DNA from: a virus | IMG/VR virus record: IMGVR_UViG_3300034063_000935 | Location: 1 to 32,933 of that record | Reading direction: 5' to 3' (one strand) | Length of the DNA stretch: 32,933 nt | Part shown: positions 13,400-20,505 of the stretch, one piece after another | How positions within the stretch are numbered: the first letter of the stretch is position 1 | Layout: each line of letters opens with the position of its first letter | Made by a program: the position numbers and the translations under genes | Notes under the pieces: generated by a model | Seen by the model: the letters and a program-made list of their open reading frames with translations, nothing else | The model's database searches: none | What the model was told of the DNA's origin: nothing

Positions 13400-13426
13400 C
13401 CTGTGGAATAGTTCAGTTTCCACAGG
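13400..13426. promoter_or_regulatory. Inverted pair of DnaA-like boxes (9-base stem)
   Basis: CCTGTGGAA (13400-13408) and TTCCACAGG (13418-13426) form a perfect inverted repeat around 9 bases. Extended by one to three bases they read TATTCCACA on the minus strand and GTTTCCACA on the plus strand. Each differs by one base from TTTTCCACA, the DnaA box reported in cyanobacteria. This suggests a DnaA-dependent origin, although a plain protein-binding palindrome or RNA hairpin fits too. Confidence 0.45.
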
Positions 13427-13473
13427 GGTGTGACAGTTGCCGTTACATCCCGTTGCAAAACAGGCGGAGCGGA

Positions 13474-13506
13474 TGTACTAGCGGGTCAGATCAGTTGCAG
13501 CGCAGG
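13474..13506. repeat. Threefold control module, copy B
   Basis: TGTACTA (13474-13480), 14 bases, then TTGCAGCGCAGG (13495-13506), with CAAAACAGG at 13456. It matches copy A over about 55 bases with one 5-base gap. Confidence 0.5.
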
Positions 13507-13539
13507 CACTCTCATTGATAAGTGGCACGTCTGTACCAC

Positions 13540-13764
13540 TCACCGCCCGAGCACCTCACGCGCCCACTGGTGGTGTTGATCGTTCGGCTCGCCCAACGGT
13601 GGTGCGTCCTTCAACGCCAGCTGGACCATGAGGTTCGCCGCGGCCTTCTGCAGCTCCATGATCAGGTGCTCCTGATGATGCGCCCGTTGAATCAGCTCAT
13701 CCGCCAACTGGGCCAGCTCGTCGCGGCTCATCTGCGCCGCACGCTGGCGGTGGTGGGCCATCAT
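13540..13764 (-). CDS. Hypothetical helical protein, 74 aa; last gene of the structural/lysis operon
   Basis: The start at 13764 is chosen because GAGGG lies 5 bases upstream; a longer frame from 13806 adds an unlikely Leu/Ser repeat. The protein is helical (RAAQMSRDELAQLADELIQR, then HHQEHLIMELQKAAANLMVQ), with no catalytic motif. It ends next to the control region at 13539, and a 3' end terminator is not evident. The role is unknown. Confidence 0.5.
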   Translation of the reverse strand: MMAHHRQRAAQMSRDELAQLADELIQRAHHQEHLIMELQKAAANLMVQLALKDAPPLGEPNDQHHQWAREVLGR

Positions 13765-13804
13765 CGCTTCCCTCGACAGGCTGAGTGAGAGGTTCAGGCC
13801 CAGC

Positions 13805-13999
13805 ATGGTCGCAGCGCAGTTGGCTCAGTCTGGGGACGCCGAAACGGTGCCCTACATCACAGTCGCCACCGACGCGCGGCAGGGCACCTGCTGGGTCGTG
13901 GTCGGGCTGGGTACTGAGGTTCGCTGTTACTGCGGACAGAGGGCCCTGGGGATCCTACGGATGATGTGCACCAGCCGGGGGATCAGCGTTCCGCAGTGA
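13805..13999 (+). CDS. Possible small plus-strand gene opposing the lysis operon
   Basis: This 64-residue frame fills the 218-base gap between the endolysin stop and the next minus-strand start. It shows coding-like composition, with beta-strand patterns (VPYITVATDARQGTCWVVVG) and Cys-x-Cys (RCYCGQ). No ribosome binding site is clear, and the end overlaps the endolysin gene by 17 bases. It may be a real small protein or a chance frame. Confidence 0.4.
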   Translation: MVAAQLAQSGDAETVPYITVATDARQGTCWVVVGLGTEVRCYCGQRALGILRMMCTSRGISVPQ

Positions 14000-15176
14000 T
14001 CGCCCAGCCGGTATTGGCGCCCTCCACCATCCACCGGGGCCCAAAATTCCGCCGGCTGTATCTGGCGAACCGTGCCACACCGCCCAACGTGGTGCCGTTT
14101 ACCATGTCAGCTTCGCCGAAGGGGTCGTGCACGATCAGGCGATCCCGGTCGTAGCCCACCACGATCAGCCAATGGCCACCGCCGGTCGGAGCCGTGACCG
14201 GTCCCCTGTGCAGGAATCCGCAGGGCACGGGCACGCCGCGGTTGATCTGCTGCTCCAGCGTGGCGAACCCGGCGACCTTGGTGAACTTCGCCCGGACGCC
14301 AAAGCTCGACAGCGCCCGGATCTGCGCGGTCGGGTCAACCGTGTCCCCGTACTGCAGCACCCGCTTGAGATATTGATCGTCGCCATTGGCGCCCTTGAGG
14401 GTGCCGGGCCGCAGATACTGCAGCAGCATGGCGCAGGAGCTGCTGAAACACATCCGCGCCGCCTGGCTCCGATCGGCGCTGTCCATCTGCGCGAACCAGG
14501 GCACCTGCAGCGGGTTGCCGTAGCCCGTGGATTGCTGCAGCTCCTGTCCCACGAACAGCGCCACCTCTGCAGCCCGGCGACGGGTCAGGCCGGGCAGTTC
14601 CTTGCCGTCGGCCTTGTTCCACCGGGGCAGCTCCTCCGTCACCACCTTGGCCGGATCCTCCCCCGACAGGATGCGGCGCCGCAGGGTGCTGTCCTCCACT
14701 GCCCCGAGGCCGATGTTGTAGGCCCAGCTCAGCAGCGCAGCGACCCTGTTCGGCTGCCAGCTGGCGGCCGCCGGCAGCAGGGAGATCAGCCCCGGCCCCC
14801 GCAGGTTGAGCAGGTCGAGCCGGAGCAGCTCAACGGCCCTGGCTTGGGTGATGCTGTCGCCCTGCCGCACGGGCCCGCCAGGCGCTGGGTATCGGGTCGC
14901 GCCGTAGCCGATCGCCCATGCGTTGCCAGTGTCCCGGTAGGCCTGCAGCCGGCAACCCTCAAACTCCTTGATGATCTCCTCAGCCGTTGCCAGCCATGCC
15001 GGCTCGGGCGCGGGCGCTGCCGGACTGCCCTGGGCCCGCCACAGCTCGGTGAATTCCTGGCGCTGCTCATTGCTCAGCGACTCATCGAGGGCCTGCAGGG
15101 CGGCCAGCTGGTGCGGAGTGATCGTGCCCACGCGGGCGACGTGCTCAGCAGCGGAGCGGACTGTGGCGAGGCTCAT
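13983..15176 (-). CDS. Two-domain endolysin: GH24 muramidase plus C39-like cysteine peptidase
   Basis: The 397-residue protein has a GH24 lysozyme-like domain (about 61-215) with the expected Glu in EFEG (E73) and Asp in YRDTGNAW (D82), nine residues apart as in T4 lysozyme. The position of T4 Thr26 holds Ala (WAIGYG). A second domain (about 225-385) has MCFSSSCAMLL (Cys near 242), GGGHWLIVVGYD (His near 336) and VHDPFGEAD, the Cys/His/Asp arrangement of C39-like papain-fold peptidases. It would cut both glycan and peptide bonds of peptidoglycan at lysis. Neighbouring small membrane genes support a lysis role. The start overlaps the upstream stop. Confidence 0.85.
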   Translation of the reverse strand: MSLATVRSAAEHVARVGTITPHQLAALQALDESLSNEQRQEFTELWRAQGSPAAPAPEPAWLATAEEIIKEFEGCRLQAYRDTGNAWAIGYGATRYPAPGGPVRQGDSITQARAVELLRLDLLNLRGPGLISLLPAAASWQPNRVAALLSWAYNIGLGAVEDSTLRRRILSGEDPAKVVTEELPRWNKADGKELPGLTRRRAAEVALFVGQELQQSTGYGNPLQVPWFAQMDSADRSQAARMCFSSSCAMLLQYLRPGTLKGANGDDQYLKRVLQYGDTVDPTAQIRALSSFGVRAKFTKVAGFATLEQQINRGVPVPCGFLHRGPVTAPTGGGHWLIVVGYDRDRLIVHDPFGEADMVNGTTLGGVARFARYSRRNFGPRWMVEGANTGWAITAER

Positions 15177-15319
15177 TCCAGGTCAGGCGGTCGGTCGTTC
15201 AGTGATTGGTCGAGCCGGTTGTATTTCCGCCGCAGGAACGGCTTAACAACCAGCTCTTCACCGGCCAGCCAGGCCAGTCGTGCCAGCAGCAGATCCAGCA
15301 CCAGGCGGAGATCGCTCAT
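15173..15319 (-). CDS. Hypothetical small protein, 48 aa, in the lysis cassette
   Basis: The protein MSDLRLVLDLLLARLAWLAG has an amphipathic N-terminal helix, then a charged tail (VKPFLRRKYNRLDQSLNDRP). It starts and stops in ATGA overlaps with its neighbours, so it is translated with them. It may help holin or spanin function, but no family is recognised. Confidence 0.5.
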   Translation of the reverse strand: MSDLRLVLDLLLARLAWLAGEELVVKPFLRRKYNRLDQSLNDRPPDLE

Positions 15320-15777
15320 GCCTTGAGAATCCGGCTCACGGTGGAGCGGCTCACGTTGAGCCGATCGGCGATCTCCTGCTGCGTCAGGCCCTCAGCCCGC
15401 ATGGCACGGGCGGCATCGGCTCGCAGGTCTTCCTCGTTCTCATCCGGCGGGTCGGGTGTGGGTAGCGGCTCGGGCCCATCGATCACGACCGGCAACGGCT
15501 CAGGTTCCGGCGCCTCATCCCAGCGGCGCCGCCGGCCGGCTGCCAGCGACGAATCCAGATCTGGGTTCAGCGTGAAAAACCCCGCCAGTGGGCCCGCGAT
15601 GGCGGCGATGCCGGCCACCAGCGGCAGTGCGTTGCCCTCAATCACCTCGCTGCACTCGCCAGGCTTGGACTGGAACCGGAGGCAGTCGGCGATCTTGTAT
15701 CCGCTGATCAGGGCAGCAGCGACACCAGCGACGATGGCGCCGCCGAACGTTGGTGCGGCCCAGGTGGGTTGCCTCAT
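15316..15777 (-). CDS. Holin-like membrane protein with C-terminal helix-turn-helix
   Basis: This 153-residue protein starts at 15777 in an ATGA overlap. Residues about 11-28 (GGAIVAGVAAALISGYKI) and 50-68 (ALPLVAGIAAIAGPLAGFF) are two membrane helices, as in small holins. A Pro/acidic linker (EPEPLPVVIDGPEPLPTP) follows, and the C terminus (EGLTQQEIADRLNVSRSTVS) is a clear helix-turn-helix. A membrane holin fused to an HTH is unusual. The HTH may sense or regulate, or the membrane part may simply anchor DNA. Confidence 0.65.
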   Translation of the reverse strand: MRQPTWAAPTFGGAIVAGVAAALISGYKIADCLRFQSKPGECSEVIEGNALPLVAGIAAIAGPLAGFFTLNPDLDSSLAAGRRRRWDEAPEPEPLPVVIDGPEPLPTPDPPDENEEDLRADAARAMRAEGLTQQEIADRLNVSRSTVSRILKA

Positions 15778-16040
15778 CGATTCAGCTCCAGGCGAATGGT
15801 GCGGCGGTCCAGCTCGGTTACCTGTTTTTCCAGCTCCTGAAACCTCAGCCCGAACTGGGTCTGATTGCTCAGGATCTGGGTAATTTGCGTTTCCAGCTGC
15901 TGCAGTCGGTTGGGCAGACTCACCACCAACCAACCCATGCCGCCGGCAGTGGCCAGGATCGCCGCGGCCATCAGGCTGGCGGCAGTGGCCTCCAACACCT
16001 GGACCCGTGAAAACTTGCGGCGATCTGGCGTCGGGCCCAC
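15774..16040 (-). CDS. Membrane plus coiled-coil protein of the lysis cassette
   Basis: The 88-residue protein starts with GTG at 16040. A basic N terminus (DRRKFSRVQVLEAT) precedes one transmembrane helix (ASLMAAAILATAGGMGWLVV), then a coiled coil (NRLQQLETQITQILSN, RFQELEKQVTELDRRTIRLE). Single-pass proteins with a periplasmic coiled coil beside an endolysin often are i-spanins or holin partners. The spanin call is an inference from shape and position; no lipoprotein partner is seen. Confidence 0.6.
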   Translation of the reverse strand: MGPTPDRRKFSRVQVLEATAASLMAAAILATAGGMGWLVVSLPNRLQQLETQITQILSNQTQFGLRFQELEKQVTELDRRTIRLELNR

Positions 16041-16077
16041 AGCTGGGAGGTTGCTACCTCAGTCTGTGGAGGGCCGG

Positions 16078-16449
16078 CTAGATGACCTGCAGCAAGCGCA
16101 CCGAAACATCAAACAGCAGGCCGCTGCGGTGGTTCTCGCTGGGTTGCTCGGCGTAGACCCAGAACGTCCCCAGTGGCACGATGTTGCCGGCGCTGCTGTG
16201 CCCGGTCCAGATTGCATTGGGCAGCATGAATGAGCGGTGCCCGCCATCCTGACCCCGGTAGTGATCGCGGATCTGCTGGGCCTCAGCTTCGATGAGCAGT
16301 TCGTAGCCCAGCTCCAGATTGACGCCGTAGCGGGTGGTGCCATGGCGGAATCGGGTGGTGGCGCCAGCGAAACCAGCCTCAACGGTGAGTGGGAACAGGC
16401 CGAACCCGTACCGGCGGCGCGATGGTCGTATTGCGGGAAATGCTGCCAT
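16078..16449 (-). CDS. Minor tail protein, paralogue 2
   Basis: The 123-residue protein (AAFPAIRPSRRRYGFGLFPL) shares an FPxIxPSxR start, a TRxRHG-type strand, a long central helix (GYELLIEAEAQQIRDHYRGQ) and a WVYAEQPS-like C-terminal part with the gene immediately upstream, so the two are diverged duplicates. Neighbouring tail-tip genes suggest they form part of the tail tip or distal tail. No known family assignment is certain. Confidence 0.6.
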   Translation of the reverse strand: MAAFPAIRPSRRRYGFGLFPLTVEAGFAGATTRFRHGTTRYGVNLELGYELLIEAEAQQIRDHYRGQDGGHRSFMLPNAIWTGHSSAGNIVPLGTFWVYAEQPSENHRSGLLFDVSVRLLQVI

Positions 16450-16829
16450 CAGTCCGGCGGTGGTGGCACTGTCTCCAGTGTGAGCTGAACATCGTGGCCG
16501 CCGCAGGGCAGGTCATCCACCGAGCCCTCGCCGGCGTAGATCCAGCGGTATTCGCTCGGCACGTAGTCGGCGAGGCTGCTGTCGCTCACCACCTCATCAG
16601 GCAGGTCGAACGATTCATACTGCCCCTGTTGGCCGGCGTAGTGGTTCCAGATCTGGAGCATCTCCGACTCGCTCAACCGCAGGAACGACAGCCGCAGCTG
16701 CGAGGCGACAAACACGTTGCTGCCCCTGACCCGGTTCTGTGCGCCGCTGTAGGCGTCGATGACCGTGGCGGGATACTCGCCAGGGGTGAACGTGCGGGAG
16801 CTGGGGATCAGGGCGGGGAATGTGGTCAC
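16449..16829 (-). CDS. Minor tail protein, paralogue 1
   Basis: The 126-residue protein (TTFPALIPSSRTFTPGEYPA) has SEMLQIWNHYAGQQGQYESF as the central helix/strand and a C-terminal RWIYAGEGSVDDLPCGGHDV. I recognise the TFPALxPSSRxFTPGxYP type start from cyanobacterial phage tail genes. It overlaps the giant tail-tip gene upstream and its own paralogue downstream. It probably sits at the tail tip. Confidence 0.6.
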   Translation of the reverse strand: MTTFPALIPSSRTFTPGEYPATVIDAYSGAQNRVRGSNVFVASQLRLSFLRLSESEMLQIWNHYAGQQGQYESFDLPDEVVSDSSLADYVPSEYRWIYAGEGSVDDLPCGGHDVQLTLETVPPPPD

Positions 16830-19800
16830 GATGGCGGCATGTAGAACGCTGTGGAGGGCGGGGTGAAGCTGCCGGTACCGTAGAGGGCGGAGTTGGAGAG
16901 GCGGATTTGGCTTATGGCGGCGCCGTTGACATTCTCAGATTCCAGGAGAACGCCAATACTTTTATTAGAAAACAAAAGGCTTTCAGCGGTAAACGACGTT
17001 AAAAGAATTCCTTTGTAGTGCAGAGTGTAGCTTGTGGTGCTGTGCTTTTGTATGGCAACATGGTTTAGCGATGTAGCATCTGATGTGCTAATTATTTCTT
17101 CATGGGTCTCGAAAATGCTTTCATCTTCGCTGGCAAGCTGCAAATTGATCTTTGGAGTGCCATCTTCAAACTCAACATTTTCTATGACGTATCTGCTTGA
17201 CAGTTGCACAACAAAGCCATCAAGGGGGGCAAGGCCCTCGGGATCGTTTCTAAAATCAACTTGAACAAAAGTAGTGAAATTATCTCCACCCGTCGCCAAG
17301 GATGTTCCAGCCCTCCACCAGAACTCAAGCGTAAACGGCCCCGAGGCCACATCAAAAGCGCTATTGATGTTGTCAAATCTCCAGCTTGGCCCTTCTAGCA
17401 ATTCTGCATACGGTGCCTGCAGCGCATTGACTCCTTGGAAAACTACAGTTTCGTAAGGATCGGCCAACTCAGAAACCGTAACGCCTTCAATCGTTACCTC
17501 CGGCGGCGGCTCATCGGGATACCAGATCACCAGCTCTTCTGGCGGTGTCGACGGCACAAAATCAACCGTCAACGTATTCAAGAACGAAACATCCGTGAAC
17601 CCACCTTCCCAGTCTGTGAACTCCACCGTCGCCCGGTAGGTGAGCTGCTCAGCCGGATCCTCAGCCGCTGGCGGGAAGTCGCCTTCGCCAAACGAGATCA
17701 CGAATTGCCCCTCAAAGATCCGGTTGCCCGGCGGCACGGGCACACCCTCGGCCTCCGCGTCCCATGGCTCAGCGATCTCGCCAGTAAATGAAACGGTCGG
17801 CAGGCTTTCAGGCTGCGGGTTTGCCAGCTGGCCGCCGGGCAGCAGGGCCACCACGGACGTGCTGGCGATGGTCACATCTAGCGGGCCCAGGTCTTCCCGT
17901 GGCGCCCGCCCGGTCGGCGCCAGGCGCATCGCAACCGTGAGCGTGGTCTCATCCCACGTCGCGCTGTGGAAGTAAATCCCGGCCTCGTACTCAGCCAGCG
18001 GGTCCACCTGGTCATCGGCCTCCTGTTCTTCCTTCGCTTCCTTCACCTTGATGATCAGCTCCTCCACCAGCTCCGGATCGAAGTCCAGGTCCAGGTCTTC
18101 CTTGATCACCTCCTTCACCGGGTCATCAAGCAACTTGATCAGCTCCTCATCCTCTAGGTCACGGACAATATCCGCCAGCTCTTCATCGGTGAGATCTCGG
18201 GCCTCATCCGCCAGCTCTTCATCGGTGAGATCTCGGACTTCCTCAGGGGTCAGCTCCTCAAACAGCTCCTCCAGCTCCTCATCGGTCAGGTCTCGGATCA
18301 GGTCGGCCAGATCCTCATCGTCCAGCTCGCGAACGAGATCAGCTAATTCTTCATCGGTGAGCTCCCTAAGTTCATCTGCTACGTCATCCTCTAGGTCGTC
18401 GATGATCTCAATAAGCTCGTCATCGGTGAGATCATCAATGAACTCATCCAGCTCCGCATCGTCAATCAGGTTGTCGTCTGCTGGCTCATCAATCGGATAA
18501 TCCTCCTGGTCGATCTCAACATCACCGCCGCCCTCGATCGCCGGATCCTCGGGGCCGGGGGTGATCGTGTCATCCTCGCCATCCTCGGGAACGGTGGTGT
18601 CGCTGGCGGAGTTCAGGTCGCAGCCTTCACCTGTCAGGCCTGAGGGGAACAGCACGCCGGACACCGTGGCGCTCATCACGTCCAGCGCGATCAGGCTGCG
18701 CAGCTGGTTGTCCATCGGCAGATGGTTGGCCTCATACACCACCTCCCCAGCCAGCGTCCGCTGTATCCGCTCGACTTCATAGATCCGGTCGTGCAGCGTG
18801 CTGCCGCCGTCTTCCGTGGCGTGCAGCAGCCGAACCCGGATGATGCTGCCCTGCTCCAGCGTTGAGGTGTGCAGGCCAGGCCGCGCCCTGAACCGGATCG
18901 AATGGCTGCTCCTGACCCGCTGGGCCAGGATGTAGGCGCCGATCCTGACGGCGTGCTCTTCCCTGGTGCAGAACTCGGAAAGGTCGTGCGACTCGTAGGG
19001 GCCATTCGCCGCCGTGCCGTCGTAGCGAACCTCAGAGGTTCGCACCACCCCAATGTCGGACTCGTTCTGCTGCCGCCAGATCACCTGGCATACAAAGGGC
19101 TGGCGACTTGTCCAGTCCACGTACTGAATATCTACAGAGCCGGGAATGATCGTGTCGTAGTCGAAGACGTAATCAATCGCCAGCGCTGTTGTCTTGATTG
19201 TGTAGTCCTCGTTAATCGGCAGCAGTGGCTTAAGCCCTACCTTGCCTTTGCTGGTAACGGGCCTTAGCAGGTGATACCGTCCCCATGCTGTTACCAGCTC
19301 GTCATAATTGACGGGCTTGGTAATCCAGCAATTGGTAGTGATGTTGTTGGCGTTGAGAAATCGACTTGCCGTCTGAATCGAGGCAGTGTCAATCAGTGCC
19401 GCCGGAATCCTGGCGCTGTTGACCATCATCCAGTAAGCCAGGTCAGCGAAGCTGTCGCTCGACACATTCGACTGCGCGTCGGCCCATCTGTACACCTCGA
19501 TGCCATCACGAATGAAGGCGTGAACCTGGCGATTCCAAACGTCAAACCCATTGGGAATCGTCACCTCAAACGACATCGTGGTCATGCCGTCATAGGTGCC
19601 GACTGACCCGCAGAAGTTGGACGCCTCGGGTTTGTTGAATCCCGTTTGAGGAACGATCGCGTTTTCGGGAATCCAGCTGCCGGCGCGGCGATCGTAGGTC
19701 TGCTGGAAGCTGCCAACCCGGCACTGGCGTTGGAATACATCCCGCACCTGGATGTCGCCGATCCGCCCTTCACTCAGAACCAGGTGGTAATACGCCGTTA

Positions 19801-20050
19801 CCGCGTTGTTGACGTCGTTCTCAAACCGGCATTCAGTGGCCCGTGGGCTGATCAGGATTCCACCTGCGCCCGATCGCCTGCGGGCGAACACGATGGGCAC
19901 CGGATCGCCGATGGCGTGCGCCTGCTGGGGAACATTCAGCGGGCTGCTGCTGTCGGCCCCAGCGCTGTATTTCCGGCGGGCGGCCAGCCTGGCCTGGGTG
20001 CGCCGGTTGACTTCCCATACGGCATCATCGAAGAACACACCCCCGCTCAT
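16826..20050 (-). CDS. Tail-tip / host-specificity protein with acidic repeat domain and LamG-like C terminus
   Basis: This is a 1074-residue protein. Residues 1 to about 460 form the conserved tail-hub-like part, with a beta-rich start (AIGDPVPIVFARRRSGAGGI) and EGSIIRVRLLHATEDGG-type segments. Residues about 485-690 are highly acidic and include about nine units of a 12-residue repeat (RDLTDEELADIV type, about 534-644). Beta domains follow, and the last 170 residues (GPFTLEFWWRAGTS and onwards) look like a LamG/concanavalin-like carbohydrate-binding domain. That terminal part is encoded by markedly AT-richer DNA. It probably contacts the host surface. The repeats may form a flexible or calcium-binding stalk. 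Confidence 0.75.
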   Translation of the reverse strand: MSGGVFFDDAVWEVNRRTQARLAARRKYSAGADSSSPLNVPQQAHAIGDPVPIVFARRRSGAGGILISPRATECRFENDVNNAVTAYYHLVLSEGRIGDIQVRDVFQRQCRVGSFQQTYDRRAGSWIPENAIVPQTGFNKPEASNFCGSVGTYDGMTTMSFEVTIPNGFDVWNRQVHAFIRDGIEVYRWADAQSNVSSDSFADLAYWMMVNSARIPAALIDTASIQTASRFLNANNITTNCWITKPVNYDELVTAWGRYHLLRPVTSKGKVGLKPLLPINEDYTIKTTALAIDYVFDYDTIIPGSVDIQYVDWTSRQPFVCQVIWRQQNESDIGVVRTSEVRYDGTAANGPYESHDLSEFCTREEHAVRIGAYILAQRVRSSHSIRFRARPGLHTSTLEQGSIIRVRLLHATEDGGSTLHDRIYEVERIQRTLAGEVVYEANHLPMDNQLRSLIALDVMSATVSGVLFPSGLTGEGCDLNSASDTTVPEDGEDDTITPGPEDPAIEGGGDVEIDQEDYPIDEPADDNLIDDAELDEFIDDLTDDELIEIIDDLEDDVADELRELTDEELADLVRELDDEDLADLIRDLTDEELEELFEELTPEEVRDLTDEELADEARDLTDEELADIVRDLEDEELIKLLDDPVKEVIKEDLDLDFDPELVEELIIKVKEAKEEQEADDQVDPLAEYEAGIYFHSATWDETTLTVAMRLAPTGRAPREDLGPLDVTIASTSVVALLPGGQLANPQPESLPTVSFTGEIAEPWDAEAEGVPVPPGNRIFEGQFVISFGEGDFPPAAEDPAEQLTYRATVEFTDWEGGFTDVSFLNTLTVDFVPSTPPEELVIWYPDEPPPEVTIEGVTVSELADPYETVVFQGVNALQAPYAELLEGPSWRFDNINSAFDVASGPFTLEFWWRAGTSLATGGDNFTTFVQVDFRNDPEGLAPLDGFVVQLSSRYVIENVEFEDGTPKINLQLASEDESIFETHEEIISTSDATSLNHVAIQKHSTTSYTLHYKGILLTSFTAESLLFSNKSIGVLLESENVNGAAISQIRLSNSALYGTGSFTPPSTAFYMPPS
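18171..18236 (-). repeat. Exact 30-base direct repeat within the acidic domain
   Basis: The 30 bases at 18171-18200 recur exactly at 18207-18236, offset by 36 bases (12 codons). They encode the adjacent units RDLTDEELADEA and RDLTDEELADIV. Less perfect copies continue over about 18120-18450. The exact repeat implies recent duplication or gene conversion, and unit number could vary. Confidence 0.8.
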
Positions 20051-20505
20051 AACCTGGCCCCCACTCCCATCAGTCTCGTTGTCAGTATCCGGGGCGGTAC
20101 GGTTGCGCCAACCGGCGCCAGGGCAGTCCCCAGGCTCAGCGTGATCGAGGTGCCCGTAGACCGTGCGCTGACCGCTTGGCCATCGAACTGAGCGATCAGC
20201 GTCATTCCCACAGGTGGGCCGCTTGCCCCGGCCACCGAGTCAAACTCGTACATCCGCAGCTGGGCCAGCCAGCCGGCGGCGAGGGCCTGGTCCACGGCAT
20301 CGGAGACGGTGGACGTGGCCGGCATGACGATCGCGATGTTGCGCTCAGCGCCCGGGTCGCCGTCGCTGATTCCCGGTACATCGAACTGGACGTGATCCCA
20401 TTGGAAGGTCTCAAACGAAACCGTCCCAGACCAGTACATCTGCCACCGCGCACGGACGACGTTCCCCAGATCAGAGAACCGCAGCAGCTGCGCCTGTGCC
20501 CTCAT
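20047..20505 (-). CDS. Tail assembly/minor tail protein
   Basis: This 152-residue protein (MRAQAQLLRFSDLGNVVRAR) sits between the tape measure and the tail-tip genes, with 4-base overlaps on both sides. It is beta-rich (GTVSFETFQWDHVQFDVPGI, then AERNIAIVMPATSTV and LRMYEFDSVAG). The position equals that of lambda L/K-type or DUF1833-like tail proteins. It is likely a component of the distal tail; the exact family is uncertain. Confidence 0.6.
   Translation of the reverse strand: MRAQAQLLRFSDLGNVVRARWQMYWSGTVSFETFQWDHVQFDVPGISDGDPGAERNIAIVMPATSTVSDAVDQALAAGWLAQLRMYEFDSVAGASGPPVGMTLIAQFDGQAVSARSTGTSITLSLGTALAPVGATVPPRILTTRLMGVGARL

Larger units (their letters stand above)
13096..13539. promoter_or_regulatory. 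Gene-free control region with LexA-type site, repeats and DnaA-like boxes
   Basis: This 444-base stretch has no convincing gene on either strand. It holds a LexA-type palindrome, a module repeated three times, TGGCACAC repeats and two inverted DnaA-like boxes (each listed separately). It lies between the minus genes ending at 12384 and the lysis/structural genes on the same strand. It could be a phage replication origin, an immunity/induction control region, or both. Confidence 0.55.

Noticed and set aside
13096-13539. A possible CRISPR array.
   Set aside because: The repeats are short, unevenly spaced and not palindromic direct repeats with uniform spacers; no cas genes are present.
14127-15326. 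A 399-codon plus-strand open frame opposite the endolysin.
   Set aside because: The minus strand encodes clear GH24 and C39-like motifs; the plus frame has Arg/Gln/Pro-rich noise.
15503-15520. A minus-strand CCGGAACCTGAGC sequence resembling the conserved element.
   Set aside because: It lies in the middle of a Pro/Glu-rich linker coding region (EPEPLPV), has no TGCAG start and no -10, and is best explained by codon use.
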